A DNA stretch of 64,000 bases from Shewanella dokdonensis. Lineage in GTDB: Bacteria > Pseudomonadota > Gammaproteobacteria > Enterobacterales > Shewanellaceae. The position numbers were made by a program, and so were the translations under genes. How positions within the stretch are numbered: the first letter of the stretch is position 1; each line of letters starts with the position of its first letter. The stretch lies in NCBI RefSeq assembly GCF_018394335.1, contig NZ_CP074572.1:124001-188000 (forward strand), read 5' to 3'. The notes under the pieces are model-generated. The model saw nothing but the letters and a program-made list of their open reading frames with translations, did no database searches and was not told the origin of the DNA. Positions 20,169 to 28,928 of this stretch are shown here, piece by piece.

Positions 20169-20188
20169 TACTGTATTTATAAACAGTA
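20169..20188 (-). promoter_or_regulatory. LexA (SOS) box of intI
   Basis: The sequence TACTGTATTTATAAACAGTA has the LexA spacing CTG-N10-CAG and an AT-rich centre, and it differs from the gammaproteobacterial consensus at about two positions. It lies 13-32 nt upstream of the intI start codon, where bound LexA would block transcription. SOS control is known for several integron integrases; here it is predicted. Confidence 0.85.
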
Positions 20189-20327
20189 GTATCCAGATGT
20201 CGCAAAATGGGCAAATTTTAGACATTTCGGGGTATTTTGACGTACGAAAGATTGTTCAAAAAATGAAAATATTTTTATTTATCAAAAGAATGTCAGTAAT
20301 ATCTCTTTATGTAAATTCACGAATTTG

Positions 20328-20361
20328 GACAAAATGTCGGAATTAAACACGACATTTTGTC
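20328..20361. repeat. 12-bp inverted repeat in the intI-cassette spacer
   Basis: Arms GACAAAATGTCG (20328-20339) and CGACATTTTGTC (20350-20361) are perfect, with a 10-nt spacer. The element lies between intI and the first cassette, just upstream of the proposed attI core. It may be an operator, part of attI or a terminator-like hairpin. Function is unknown. Confidence 0.7.
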
Positions 20362-20373
20362 GTCTAATACACT

Positions 20374-20381
20374 GTTATAAC
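20374..20381 (+). other. Candidate attI core site
   Basis: GTTATAAC occurs at the junction between the intI upstream region and the first cassette, 22 nt before the GNAT start codon. Its first bases match the GTT of the integron core site, where cassette insertion occurs. The full attI extent cannot be defined by eye. Confidence 0.5.
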
Positions 20382-20402
20382 TCTCCGTGGTATAGATGAA
20401 AA

Positions 20403-20828
20403 ATGAATATTGAAGTAACAGATAATCCTAATAAGAATGACCTTGAAGTAATCAGTAAAGGTATTCAGGCGTTTAATCAACAACATATGCCAGATGAAGT
20501 TGTATTCGAGCCTGATACAAAATTTGCGGCATTTGCGAAAGATGAAAATGGTAAAGTTCTAGGTGGTATTAGAGCAACAGGTTTCTGGAATTATTGCATT
20601 CTTGAGCTGCTCTGGCTCTCAGTGGAAACTCGAGGTAAAGGTGTAGGAAATAAGCTTATGGACGCCGCAGAAAATTTTGCTAAAGAAAAAGGCTTTCAAT
20701 ACATACGTACGGAAACTCTTAGCTTTCAGGCTAAACCGTTCTATGAAAAACGTGGGTACAAAGTTTTTGGTGAGCTGCCCGATTATCCAAAAGGCCACAC
20801 TACATACTGTCTTGTAAAAGAGTTATAA
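20403..20828 (+). CDS. Cassette 1: GNAT family N-acetyltransferase
   Basis: GNAT-fold acetyltransferase, 141 aa. Acetyl-CoA binding motif A appears as ELLWLSVETRGKGVGNKLM, followed by EKGFQYIRTETLSFQAKPFYEKRGYKVFGEL. Small GNATs of this type are frequent integron cassette cargo, and the substrate is unknown. It is the first cassette, closest to attI, so it should be the best expressed. Its stop codon lies inside the left end of attC 1, the usual compact cassette layout. It is more AT-rich than the flanking genes. Confidence 0.88.
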   Translation: MNIEVTDNPNKNDLEVISKGIQAFNQQHMPDEVVFEPDTKFAAFAKDENGKVLGGIRATGFWNYCILELLWLSVETRGKGVGNKLMDAAENFAKEKGFQYIRTETLSFQAKPFYEKRGYKVFGELPDYPKGHTTYCLVKEL

Positions 20829-20919
20829 CAAAGCATTTAAGAGTGATTCGCAACGCTTGGCGCTTTCGCTTCGCTCAAGTATAGCCAAGCGCTGCTCACA
20901 CCTTAATGCGGCGTTATGT
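20823..20919 (+). repeat. attC site 1 (97 bp)
   Basis: Outer core sites TTATAAC (left) and GTTATGT (right) enclose an imperfect palindrome. The outer arms GCATTTAAGAGTGA and TCACACCTTAATGC pair with an unpaired base. An inner perfect stem CGCTTGGC/GCCAAGCG lies at 20854-20861 and 20884-20891. The start TATAACAAAGC resembles the Vibrio cholerae VCR type. It belongs to the GNAT cassette. Confidence 0.85.
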
Positions 20920-20933
20920 TTCCGAGAGGTTTA

Positions 20934-21335
20934 ATGCCAAGAACTAGAAAGCCAGCAATATTAATCATCGTCAGTGTGGCAATCCTATTTATGCCGGGAA
21001 TTGGCGACTATCGCTGGGCCGGACTTATATCTTTCATTTACGTCGGCCTACCTTGGTATATTTTAGCAGTCAAAGATAACGTTCAGTGTAAGCAGCAGTT
21101 GAGTAATGACGACCGGAAGTTCAAAGTATATTCACCAACTTTGTTTGTTTTCGGTTTGGTTGCGGCTGTCATGGGCGTTGGTTTAGACCTTGTTCTTGTC
21201 TACATGCTATTTCAAGAAACATCGGTTTTATCGCTACTGGCAGTAATTGGTCGTCTTTTTGCTGGCGTACCTATTTTTGGTTTCGGGGCTTATCTTATGT
21301 ATATGTCAATTGGGGTCCAACGCCGTGAAACATAA
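20934..21335 (+). CDS. Cassette 2: small membrane protein of unknown function
   Basis: Unrecognised protein, 133 aa from the ATG at 20934. I prefer that start because GAGAGG lies just before it; the upstream ATG at 20916 sits inside the attC right core site. Four hydrophobic stretches are visible: ILIIVSVAILFMPGIG, WAGLISFIYVGLPWYILAV, VFGLVAAVMGVGLDLVLVYMLF and FAGVPIFGFGAYLMYMSIG. It is an inner membrane protein by prediction. It is a complete cassette between attC 1 and attC 2. Confidence 0.75.
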   Translation: MPRTRKPAILIIVSVAILFMPGIGDYRWAGLISFIYVGLPWYILAVKDNVQCKQQLSNDDRKFKVYSPTLFVFGLVAAVMGVGLDLVLVYMLFQETSVLSLLAVIGRLFAGVPIFGFGAYLMYMSIGVQRRET

Positions 21336-21419
21336 CAAGGCCAAACACAAACGCCCAATGCAAAAATCCGCATTGTGCTGGACCTCGCTGTCACTCGGCC
21401 CGTGTTGGCGGCGTTAGCT
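21330..21419 (+). repeat. attC site 2 (90 bp)
   Basis: Left core ACATAAC and right core GTTAGCT bound an imperfect palindrome. The arms GGCCAAACAC and CGTGTTGGC pair. An inner stem CAATGC/GCATTG lies at 21356-21361 and 21370-21375. The stop of the cassette 2 gene lies inside the left core. Confidence 0.82.
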
Positions 21420-21442
21420 GTACAAAAAGGATTTTTAATAAA

Positions 21443-21787
21443 GTGAAACTGAAGTATCTAAAGTACCTAGTCATAATTATGTCCGGCCCAATCCTTCTGC
21501 CTTTTGTGCTAGAAGTTGTTGCTCTTCTTGTTGAGGTCGTAGGGATACTTTGGGCAGGTATACTGTATTTCGCAATCATTCAGCATTACGCGACCACTAC
21601 AGGAAAAGCATTGTTCAATCTGGTAATTAAATTTGAACAATACCCCTTGTTCGTGCCACCAGCAGCATTTCTGAGAGAGAACCCTCTGTTAATTTTTAAT
21701 GCAATACCAATTCGTAGTGTGGCGGTATTACTTCTACCGATAATGCTTTTATATCATTGTGCGCTGTTGTTTACGCAGCACAGCTAA
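21443..21787 (+). CDS. Cassette 3: small membrane protein of unknown function
   Basis: Unrecognised protein, 114 aa, with a GTG start at 21443 and an AAGG element 13 nt before it. Two or three hydrophobic segments are visible (LVIIMSGPILLPFVLEVVALLVEVVGILWAGILYFAI and SVAVLLLPIMLLYHCALLF). No family motif was recognised. It is a complete cassette between attC 2 and attC 3. Its product should be a short inner membrane protein. Confidence 0.68.
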   Translation: MKLKYLKYLVIIMSGPILLPFVLEVVALLVEVVGILWAGILYFAIIQHYATTTGKALFNLVIKFEQYPLFVPPAAFLRENPLLIFNAIPIRSVAVLLLPIMLLYHCALLFTQHS

Positions 21788-21914
21788 CAATCGCATAAAG
21801 GCCCAACAAGTTGGGCATGGACACCAAAACTACGCGGCGATTTAGTTTTGGTGCTTCGCAAGTTTAACCCTAAATCGCCGCTAAGTTTTGTCGCCTCTTA
21901 TGCGGGCGTTGATA
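21782..21914 (+). repeat. attC site 3 (133 bp), last of the array
   Basis: Left core AGCTAAC and right core GTTGATA bound a long imperfect palindrome. Outer arms TCGCATAAAGGC and GCCTCTTATGCGG pair. Two internal inverted repeats overlap and compete: CACCAAAACT/AGTTTTGGTG and CGGCGATTTAG/CTAAATCGCCG. No further attC was found beyond it. Confidence 0.82.
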
Positions 21915-22393
21915 TGATTCCCTCTGTCAATAGGTACATAGCTTTCTTGTCCAGAAGCCTTGTCTGGCCAGAAAGAACCTGAATGAGTGATCTTTGGCAA
22001 ATCAGTTTCGGCGGTTGACCTTGCTCTCTTCATTGCCAATAAAAGTCGCGGGGTTGGTTATCCGCATGACTTGTTTACGCCGTTGGAGCCTTGCCTCTGT
22101 CTAGGGACGCGAGTTGATATCGCTTAACGCCGTCGAGGGTTGCTTACACCGCTGCCGCCAATCGCTCTCATTCAGGTTGCAACTTTTACCTGCTTTACCG
22201 CTTAGCCCACTGAGTGACTCTCCGGGTTAAATCGCTGCCCGACATCCCAGATAAATCCCAGTAACTCACGGGCAACCGCCGTTACCACCTTGTTGTGCTC
22301 TTTGCCTCTGGCTTTCATGCGGCGGAACGTGTTACACAGTCGAAGCTGAGCTTCCCAAGAGCGCTGCAACAGGTCTGGCGATGACTATCGATA
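21915..22393. other. Non-cassette tail of the integron, with transposon debris
   Basis: No complete gene. The right half (22204-22384, minus strand) encodes a transposase-like C-terminal fragment, listed separately. The left half has no recognisable coding content and may be the 3' end of the same decayed insertion element. Confidence 0.5.
22204..22384 (-). pseudogene. Transposase C-terminal remnant
   Basis: On the minus strand one frame reads PDLLQRSWEAQLRLCN, TFRRMKARGKEHNKVV and TAVARELLGFIWDVGQ and then reaches a stop. The pattern R-x-KARGK ... AVARELLGFIWD is typical of the C-terminal part of bacterial transposases. I recall it from IS116/IS110/IS902-type elements, but the family is uncertain. 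No start or upstream catalytic part is present. The fragment ends about 10 bp before the lipoprotein gene. Confidence 0.55.
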
Positions 22394-23611
22394 TCATATC
22401 TCCACAGGTTGCTGTTCACACTGCACTGGATGATTAGAGTTAACATTTGCACCTGGGAATATCACACGTTCAATGAAAGCTGGCCACATATCGCGTTGCA
22501 TTTGGTCTTTAACGCTGTGCGTTTCCCAAAAAATTAATTGCTGATTTTCATTGTGAGAGGAGTTACTAAATTCAAAAACAGCGTACTCTACTGGTGAGTT
22601 GGCGAATGTCTTTTGTAATTTACTACAGGTATATTCCGGGTACACATTCATACAAGTTGTTCCCAACCATATACAACCGAAGACTTTGTTAGTTGGAAAA
22701 TCTTGTTGATTAAGACCCAAGATGATGGCTTGTGGTAGCTTTTGTTTATCCTTAAAACAGTCAAATGTATCTGGGCTTGCAGCAGGGATTAGAACGCCCA
22801 AACGAACAGTTGAAACTAATGTTGGAATAGATGCCATATCACGAATGGCAGGACAATGCGCTTGGAAATTTGCTTTACATTCTAACGATGCGGAACCATC
22901 CCCCACAGCATTGGCGACAACTAATGCTCCCGTGCTATGGCTGAGCATGGCGATTTGGGTCTCTTTCGACAACTTGCCTTCAAGGCCATACAAGATACGG
23001 CGTAACGCAAGCCCAGTAATGGGGCCATTCCATTGCGCCTTGGTCCAGATACTAACCGGCAGTGCTTGGCTAAGACCATCCCAATACACGCGTATAAAGT
23101 AAGGACGGCTCTCCCCATGCACACTCGCCCGTTTCGCAATGTCTTGCTCGACTAAGCTATACCAACACTCAGCATCCATGAATTCATTATTGTAACCGTG
23201 CACGAGAAAAACGATTTTCCGCTTGCCATGCTCTGAACCCTGAGAAATGGCGTCAGTAACTCGGGTAAACAGCTGTTGCTGGACAATGGGCCAAAGATCG
23301 GAAAAGTTAGCGGTGTTGGTGATATTAAGTTCCGATAGTAGGGCTTCCCAGTCAGCGCTATTTGAAGCTTGTACAAAATAGGCTTGCAGTGTTGCCGTCG
23401 TTTCTCTTTGAGAGGTAAACATGCTATTGCCCATCGCTAATGATGGTGGCGGATAAAGTTCTCCATTACGGTCAATAAATATACTAAGTCCTTGTTCAGG
23501 AGGGATTTCTCCCATTTGCCGATCTTTATCGCTATAAACGATATTCGTGGCACACGCTTGCAGGAAGGTGATCATCACCATAACGATGAAAAGTAAGATT
23601 ATTTTTGCCAT
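22394..23611 (-). CDS. Alpha/beta hydrolase lipoprotein (DUF900-like)
   Basis: Predicted lipoprotein of 405 aa. The signal sequence MAKIILLFIVMVMITFLQAC ends in a lipobox with the acylated cysteine near residue 20. An alpha/beta hydrolase fold is suggested by KIVFLVHGYNNEF (oxyanion strand) and LSHSTGALVV, a nucleophile elbow of the type SxSxG with serine in HST. Several cysteines (AECW, LECK, FDCF, CIWLGTTC) could form disulfides outside the cytoplasm. The substrate is unknown. It faces the integron tail in the opposite orientation to the cassettes, so it is probably not cassette cargo. Confidence 0.72.
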   Translation of the reverse strand: MAKIILLFIVMVMITFLQACATNIVYSDKDRQMGEIPPEQGLSIFIDRNGELYPPPSLAMGNSMFTSQRETTATLQAYFVQASNSADWEALLSELNITNTANFSDLWPIVQQQLFTRVTDAISQGSEHGKRKIVFLVHGYNNEFMDAECWYSLVEQDIAKRASVHGESRPYFIRVYWDGLSQALPVSIWTKAQWNGPITGLALRRILYGLEGKLSKETQIAMLSHSTGALVVANAVGDGSASLECKANFQAHCPAIRDMASIPTLVSTVRLGVLIPAASPDTFDCFKDKQKLPQAIILGLNQQDFPTNKVFGCIWLGTTCMNVYPEYTCSKLQKTFANSPVEYAVFEFSNSSHNENQQLIFWETHSVKDQMQRDMWPAFIERVIFPGANVNSNHPVQCEQQPVEI

Positions 23612-23860
23612 TTGCTAACATCCTCTGTTCAAACCGCTCGATTGTCCTAATACTGAACTGCCGTTGTTAAGACTCAGAGAGTCAGAGCTGTGGCAGTCAG
23701 GGCAGTATAGTGGCGATTTCAAGTTTTAGCGTATGCCATAGCTAATAATGAGGGTGCAATGTTTTGGTGGGATGCTGGAATGAGGTTAACTATCGATAGT
23801 TGCTTTAGTTTGCTGGCACAACGCCAGAACAGCACTGTGCCATCAATCAGCCCCCAGCGT

Positions 23861-24867
23861 TTATCTGTTTACACAGGCAACCGAGTCCCGTTCTACCAGT
23901 TGCGGCATAAACAGATGGGTTTGCCCTACGGGTTTATAGTCGGGATTACTGAGTTTGATTGCCAAATTCACTGCATACGAGGCCATCTCTTCAATGGGGT
24001 AATGCATGGTCGTGAGTCTTGGCCGACAGGCACGAGCCACGGGCAAATCATCAAATCCCACCACAGACACATCTTCTGGCACCCGGATCCCCGCTGCAAA
24101 CAGTGCATGAATGGCACCGATAGCCATCAAATCGTTATAGGCCAATAAGGCCGTGAACGGCAGCCCACGCGCCAATAATTCCTTCACGGCCTGCGCTCCG
24201 CCTTCCATGTTAGCGGTTCCTTCTGCCACCCATTCTGGAGGCAATGACAGCCCCTGCTCCAATAATGCCTGACGGCTGCCTTTAAGGCGTTCTGCCGGAT
24301 CTCGGTTCTGATAGATACTGGTAATGGCCGCAAATTGCCTATGGCCTTTGGACAACAGATATTCCGTCACCCATTGTCCGCCGCGAATGTTATCCAGCCA
24401 GACACAACGGTTGGCTATCTGCGAAATATAGCGGTTAACCAGCACCAGCCCAGGGATCTCTTCGGCCAGACGGATCAGTGTCGCCTCGTCAGAATATTCA
24501 CTGTGTAGAATAATCGCCTGACAGTTGTGTTGCCGCAGTGACTGGATAGCATCCAGCTCGGAGCGCGTTTCATATAAGGAGTTGGCCATCAACAGCTTGT
24601 AACCGTTCTCTCTTACTGCGTTTTCAACACCACTTGCCAAGGTACCGAAGAAGGACATAGACAGACGAGGTGTCACCACGCCTATGGTATTGGTGGTCTT
24701 GCTCACCAACGCTTGAGCATTGGCATTGGGTTGATAGCCCAATTCCGCAATGACTTTTTCACTCGGGCACGGCAGGCCTCGCCAACCTGAGCGCCATTGT
24801 GAATGACCCGCGATACGGTCGCGGTTGAAACTCCGGCGATCTGGGCAACATCTTTGATGGTCACCAT
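23861..24867 (-). CDS. LacI-family regulator of the galactoside locus (frameshifted here)
   Basis: LacI/GalR-type repressor, about 335 aa. The N-terminal helix-turn-helix is VTIKDVAQIAGVSTATVSRVIHN, and the C-terminal domain is periplasmic-binding-like (IGVVTPRLSMSFFGTLASGVE; DVSVVGFDDLPVARACRPRLTTM). The T run at 24755-24759 breaks the frame; one more base gives RVKKVIAELGYQPNA. Start 24867 has a GAGAG ribosome site and lies 13 nt after the transporter stop, so it is probably the last gene of the galactoside operon. The two palindromes near 39.1 kb are its likely operators. Confidence 0.88.
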
Positions 24868-24880
24868 AACGTCTCTCTTG

Positions 24881-26255
24881 TCAGTCCTTTGCTTCAAATA
24901 AAGCAAGTTTATCTTTTAAACCAATGTGATACTTGTGTAAACACCACAAGGATAAGATACCGAATAACACAGTACCACCCGTTAAGATCCAGCGCATTGC
25001 AGTGATGCTGTGGGTGCTCTGCGCCCCACCAGCGGTAGCATCAAAACCGATTACATTTAAGGTGGCGCCTGAGGCCAGCAACGCCAGAATACTGGCCAGC
25101 GAGGTAGCAGAGTTGTATATCGAAGCGAACATGCCAGCGGTGGGACGACCACGCAGCTGAGTTTCTACATCGCTCAGTCCGGCATTCAGCGCCGGAATTA
25201 AGGTGGTCATGGCAGTCCAAACACTGGTGCATAACAGCGCATCCAGCACTATCCAGAACCCTATTTCAGGGACAAACAAAAACCATTTGGCAATACCGCC
25301 AAGCAGCGTCAGCGCTAACACCCATCCCAACGCATTGACGGCACCACAACGAGCGCGTAACCAGTTAACCAAAGGCACACTGGCAAACCCGGTCAACGCA
25401 TAAGCGCTAGACAGCACACCTTTCCAGTAAGCCCCTGTGCAATATCGCCATGACTGACGAAATACACCAACAGGTAATAATCCATACTGGCGGCAAATAC
25501 GCTACCACCAAGCTGTAATAGACAGATAGCCATCAGCAACATCAGCGGTTTATGGTGTAATAACTGCTGTAGGCTTTCAGTAAAGCCAGGCTTACCTGGT
25601 GCCGTATGGCTAATAGTGGTGTTGGCGGTTCCTCGGCAAAACAGGGCGGGTAACGCGCCCATAAAACCTATGAGTAACAGCGCTACGCCCCAGCCGACCC
25701 AACGGATCCCCAATACAACTGAACCAAATATCGCTAAGCTGGCTAATGGAAATAACCATTGATACAGCACCGATGCCAGTTTAATAAAATAGGTGTTTAC
25801 CGCCATGATAGCGGCACGTTGCGACTCATCATGGCTGATCTCGTAGCTCAGGCTGATAGTCGGTACGGCAACCAGCGCCGCCGCTAACGAAAACAACAGA
25901 TAAAACAGCGCAAAATAACTGAGCTGCCACAACATCGGCCAATGGGTTGGCACCATCCAAATGCAGCCGAATAACAGTGCACTCAATAAACTGCCGGCCA
26001 TGATCAGCGGCCGCCGCTTACCAGTACGCCCGTGCCAGTGGTCGCTGACATAACCAATCCAGGGGTTATCAGTGTGCCGGCAATCACCGGCAACGCCAGC
26101 GCCAAACTTAATAGGAAAGGATCCACCCCTAGCTGCATCTGATAAAATGGGATTGCTAATACCTGAACACTCTGATTGGCAAACAGCATGGCGAAAAAAC
26201 CGGCACCAAGTGCCAGTTTTTGCTGGGTTAACCCCTTGAAAACACTGTCAACCAA
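24881..26255 (-). CDS. GPH/MFS-type sugar cation symporter (two frameshifts here)
   Basis: Polytopic inner membrane transporter, about 458 aa with about 12 membrane segments. It is related to the glycoside-pentoside-hexuronide symporters: IPFYQMQLGVDPFLLSLALALPVIAGTLITP, then SDHWHGRTGKRRPLI after repair. Breaks are at 26062-26065 (four G) and 25432-25435 (four C); one base added to each gives TPWIGYVSDHW and QGAYWKGVLSSAY. I place the start at a TTG (26255) preceded by AAGGAG; the ATG just before it is out of frame. Its place in the locus suggests galactose or galactoside import. Confidence 0.82.
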
Positions 26256-26356
26256 CCATCGTCTCCTTACGACTATCAACGCTGGCAAGGATTATACCCT
26301 GCCCCGTTGATGGTGCCAGTCAGCCTTTAGTGTACCCTGTCGCAGTCAATACACTT

Positions 26357-28926
26357 TTACATATGTATCAATGCCACTTCGGCAATCTCAATACCACGTT
26401 GCTGCATGGTTTGATGTGCGCCTAAAGGTGGCAACGCCAACTGCAAGCCTTCAATGGCATTAAGTGTCAATGCAGTTTGAGCCGCAAACGGCCCAGCGGT
26501 AACTGGCATAAAGGTAGGAAAAGCCTGGCCGAGCAAAGTGCCTACCGGTTTGAGCTTATCTAGCGGTAACACCAAGGTTTTCCACTGGTTAGATACAGGG
26601 AAATCTGTACCCCAAGCCAAGCCATCGTTGCCGATAATACCAAACTGCAAACGGTCATCTTTACCCAGTGAACGGATCCTTAAAGCCAGCGCATTGTAAC
26701 CACTCAAATCGCGGTCACTGAGCTGATTATCGTTCGCCAGATCCAGCCGCAACAAGGTGCCGCCAGTGCTGATGGCTTGTTGTTCCACCGATAATTTTAA
26801 CGTGGCACCTTCAACCGTTGCCGCAGTTGCAGGCCAGGACACAGCATTTTTAGGAGTGTAATAGCCTGCGCGATCCGTTGCTGGTGCCAACAATGTCACT
26901 GGCGTACCTTTGGGTGTCAGCAAGGTATGCCAGTAACCGGCATCGACATAATCCCAATCAGCGGGAGTACCAGCTTTGGCGCCCGGCCAGGTAAGCTGCT
27001 GCTGACCATCGCTAACACTAATGGCATATTCCAGAATTCCTGGCTGTTGCCATGCGGCGGTGTCAGGCAAGCTCAGTTGATAAGTATCAGCATTGACCGC
27101 CGTCATGGGTAAGGCGGTAAAGTCCTTATATCCCTGATAACGCAGGTATAGAGTCACTTGATATTGCGGCGACTTCCCAGCAATGTGTGCCGTAAAACTG
27201 AGTTTATCGCCTAAATTGCGCTGACGTTGCGGCTGATGTACCAAGGCGAGTTCAGGCGCTGGAATGGTTGGCAAGTAATACGTCGCATCGGTTTGCTTGG
27301 CATTATTGACTAGCGCTGCTGTGCGCCCTAACAGGTAGACTCCTGGGGTTACCGTTATCTGACCGTGCTCGGCATTAGCGGCATAGTGATTACCAGCGTT
27401 GATCCCTTTAATCGCAAAGCTTGTCCCCAGATCCGCTAATGTGAGTGTCATTGGCCGCTGATGCAGATATAACCTGCCCACTTCGCGCTGCAAACTCGGT
27501 GGCTGATGCGGGTCCTGCAACTGCAATAAATCAGGGTAAACTTCCAGTCGCCATACGCCATCTTGCTGTTTATCGAGGAAATACGCGCCATTACCACGGT
27601 AAGTCACGAGGGGCGAACTGCCGACCCCAGCAATATGCTGTAACTGAGCCGTATCCGCCGGTGCCTGTTGGGTATTGTTGGAGTAATAATAACGGCGGCC
27701 GTCATCATATAAACTGAGGTCGGCCTGATAATCCAGTAGCGTATGATCAAAGTGATTGCTAGCCGGATACTCCGCCGCGCGGTATCCCAACGGTAAGCGG
27801 CGAAACTCTTCAGCGGCAATCATAAAGCTGATGGCTTTCGCCGGGGTGTACAGCAGATTCAGATAATGGGTATTGTATTCAGAATTACTCTGCGCCAACG
27901 CTGCTGAATCATAAGCAAACTGGGTTGCCCACTGAAAACCCGCCTCACGGAAGCTGCGCGCCATCGCCGGATACATCACACTTTTGGTAACATCCGCCGC
28001 ATCAAACTCATACACCATTTTGGCTTTACGCTGACAGGCCGCAATCTGCTTAAACGGGTCGGTATAATGTGCCACTGATGGCAGCATATTGCTGTGTAGT
28101 GCCGAGTTTTTCACCAAGCCGGTGGGATACCACTGATAGGATATTCCATCCACCGAACTGTTACACAGGGCACTGGCAAATGCTTGGTTAGGCCCCTGTT
28201 CACTGATGTTGTAGAACAGCGGTTTCGTGACGCCCAACCCCGCACGGTAGCCAGCAGTTGCTCCACATAAGCGGCACTTTTTGCTGGTGATTGAGCATGT
28301 TTGGGTTCGTTGAACAGTTCAAAAGCAATAACGTTGTCATCCGTCGCCAACGTCTTACCGGTATAAGCATTTTTATGGGTCAGCAACTGCCGCAGATAAT
28401 TTTTGGTGGCGGCAATGGCTTGCGGATCCTGGTTCATTTCCGTTTTGCCATAATCGGCAGAAAACCCAGGCTCTTGGGGATCAGGGGCTGGATAGCCCGA
28501 GCCCCACCAAGCAATGGGCGTAATAATGGTTTTGATACCATGCAGTGCCAATTGCTGCTGCAGATAATCAAACAAGCGTAATTGCTCGTTATCCAGCAGA
28601 TCCCCTTGCTTATCACTGATAAGCCGGTCCCATACATGGATCCGATAGGCATCCAGCCCCATGCGCGCAATATGGGCGACATCCATATCAATCACCGTTT
28701 TCGGGTCCAGTCCTAACTGTTCCACCGAGCGGTAACCATAGGCAAACGGCATGGCATAGTTCACGCCAAATAGCGCCACTTGCGAGCCGTCTTGCCATTG
28801 CATCACGCCGTCTTTAACGCTAACGCTCAGCGGCGTTGTTTGCGCCAACAGTGGCGAGGTTACGGCAGCCAGTAAAGTGGCGCTAATAGCCACTAGCGAT
28901 TGTCGGAAGGTCACTGTCAGCATCAT
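26357..28926 (-). CDS. GH5-like glycoside hydrolase, exported (frameshifted here)
   Basis: Secreted clan-A glycosidase of about 856 aa. After a signal peptide (AISATLLAAVTSPLLAQ) comes a TIM barrel with GVNYAMPF, the acid/base motif ELFNEPK and a nucleophile candidate in MVYEFDAADV. The C-terminal half looks like accessory beta domains. The four-C run at 28238-28241 breaks the frame; one more base gives TVRGLGVTKPLFYNISEQGP. I choose the ATG at 28926 after the symporter stop. Its substrate is probably a galactose-containing glycan, judged only from the neighbours. Confidence 0.78.
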
Positions 28927-28928
28927 GT

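Noticed and set aside
20157..20225. A longer intI start at 20225
   Set aside because: It would place the LexA site inside the gene, while a strong GGAGGT and the family N-terminus support 20156.
22394..23611. The lipoprotein hydrolase as a fourth cassette
   Set aside because: It is in the opposite orientation and no attC site follows it.
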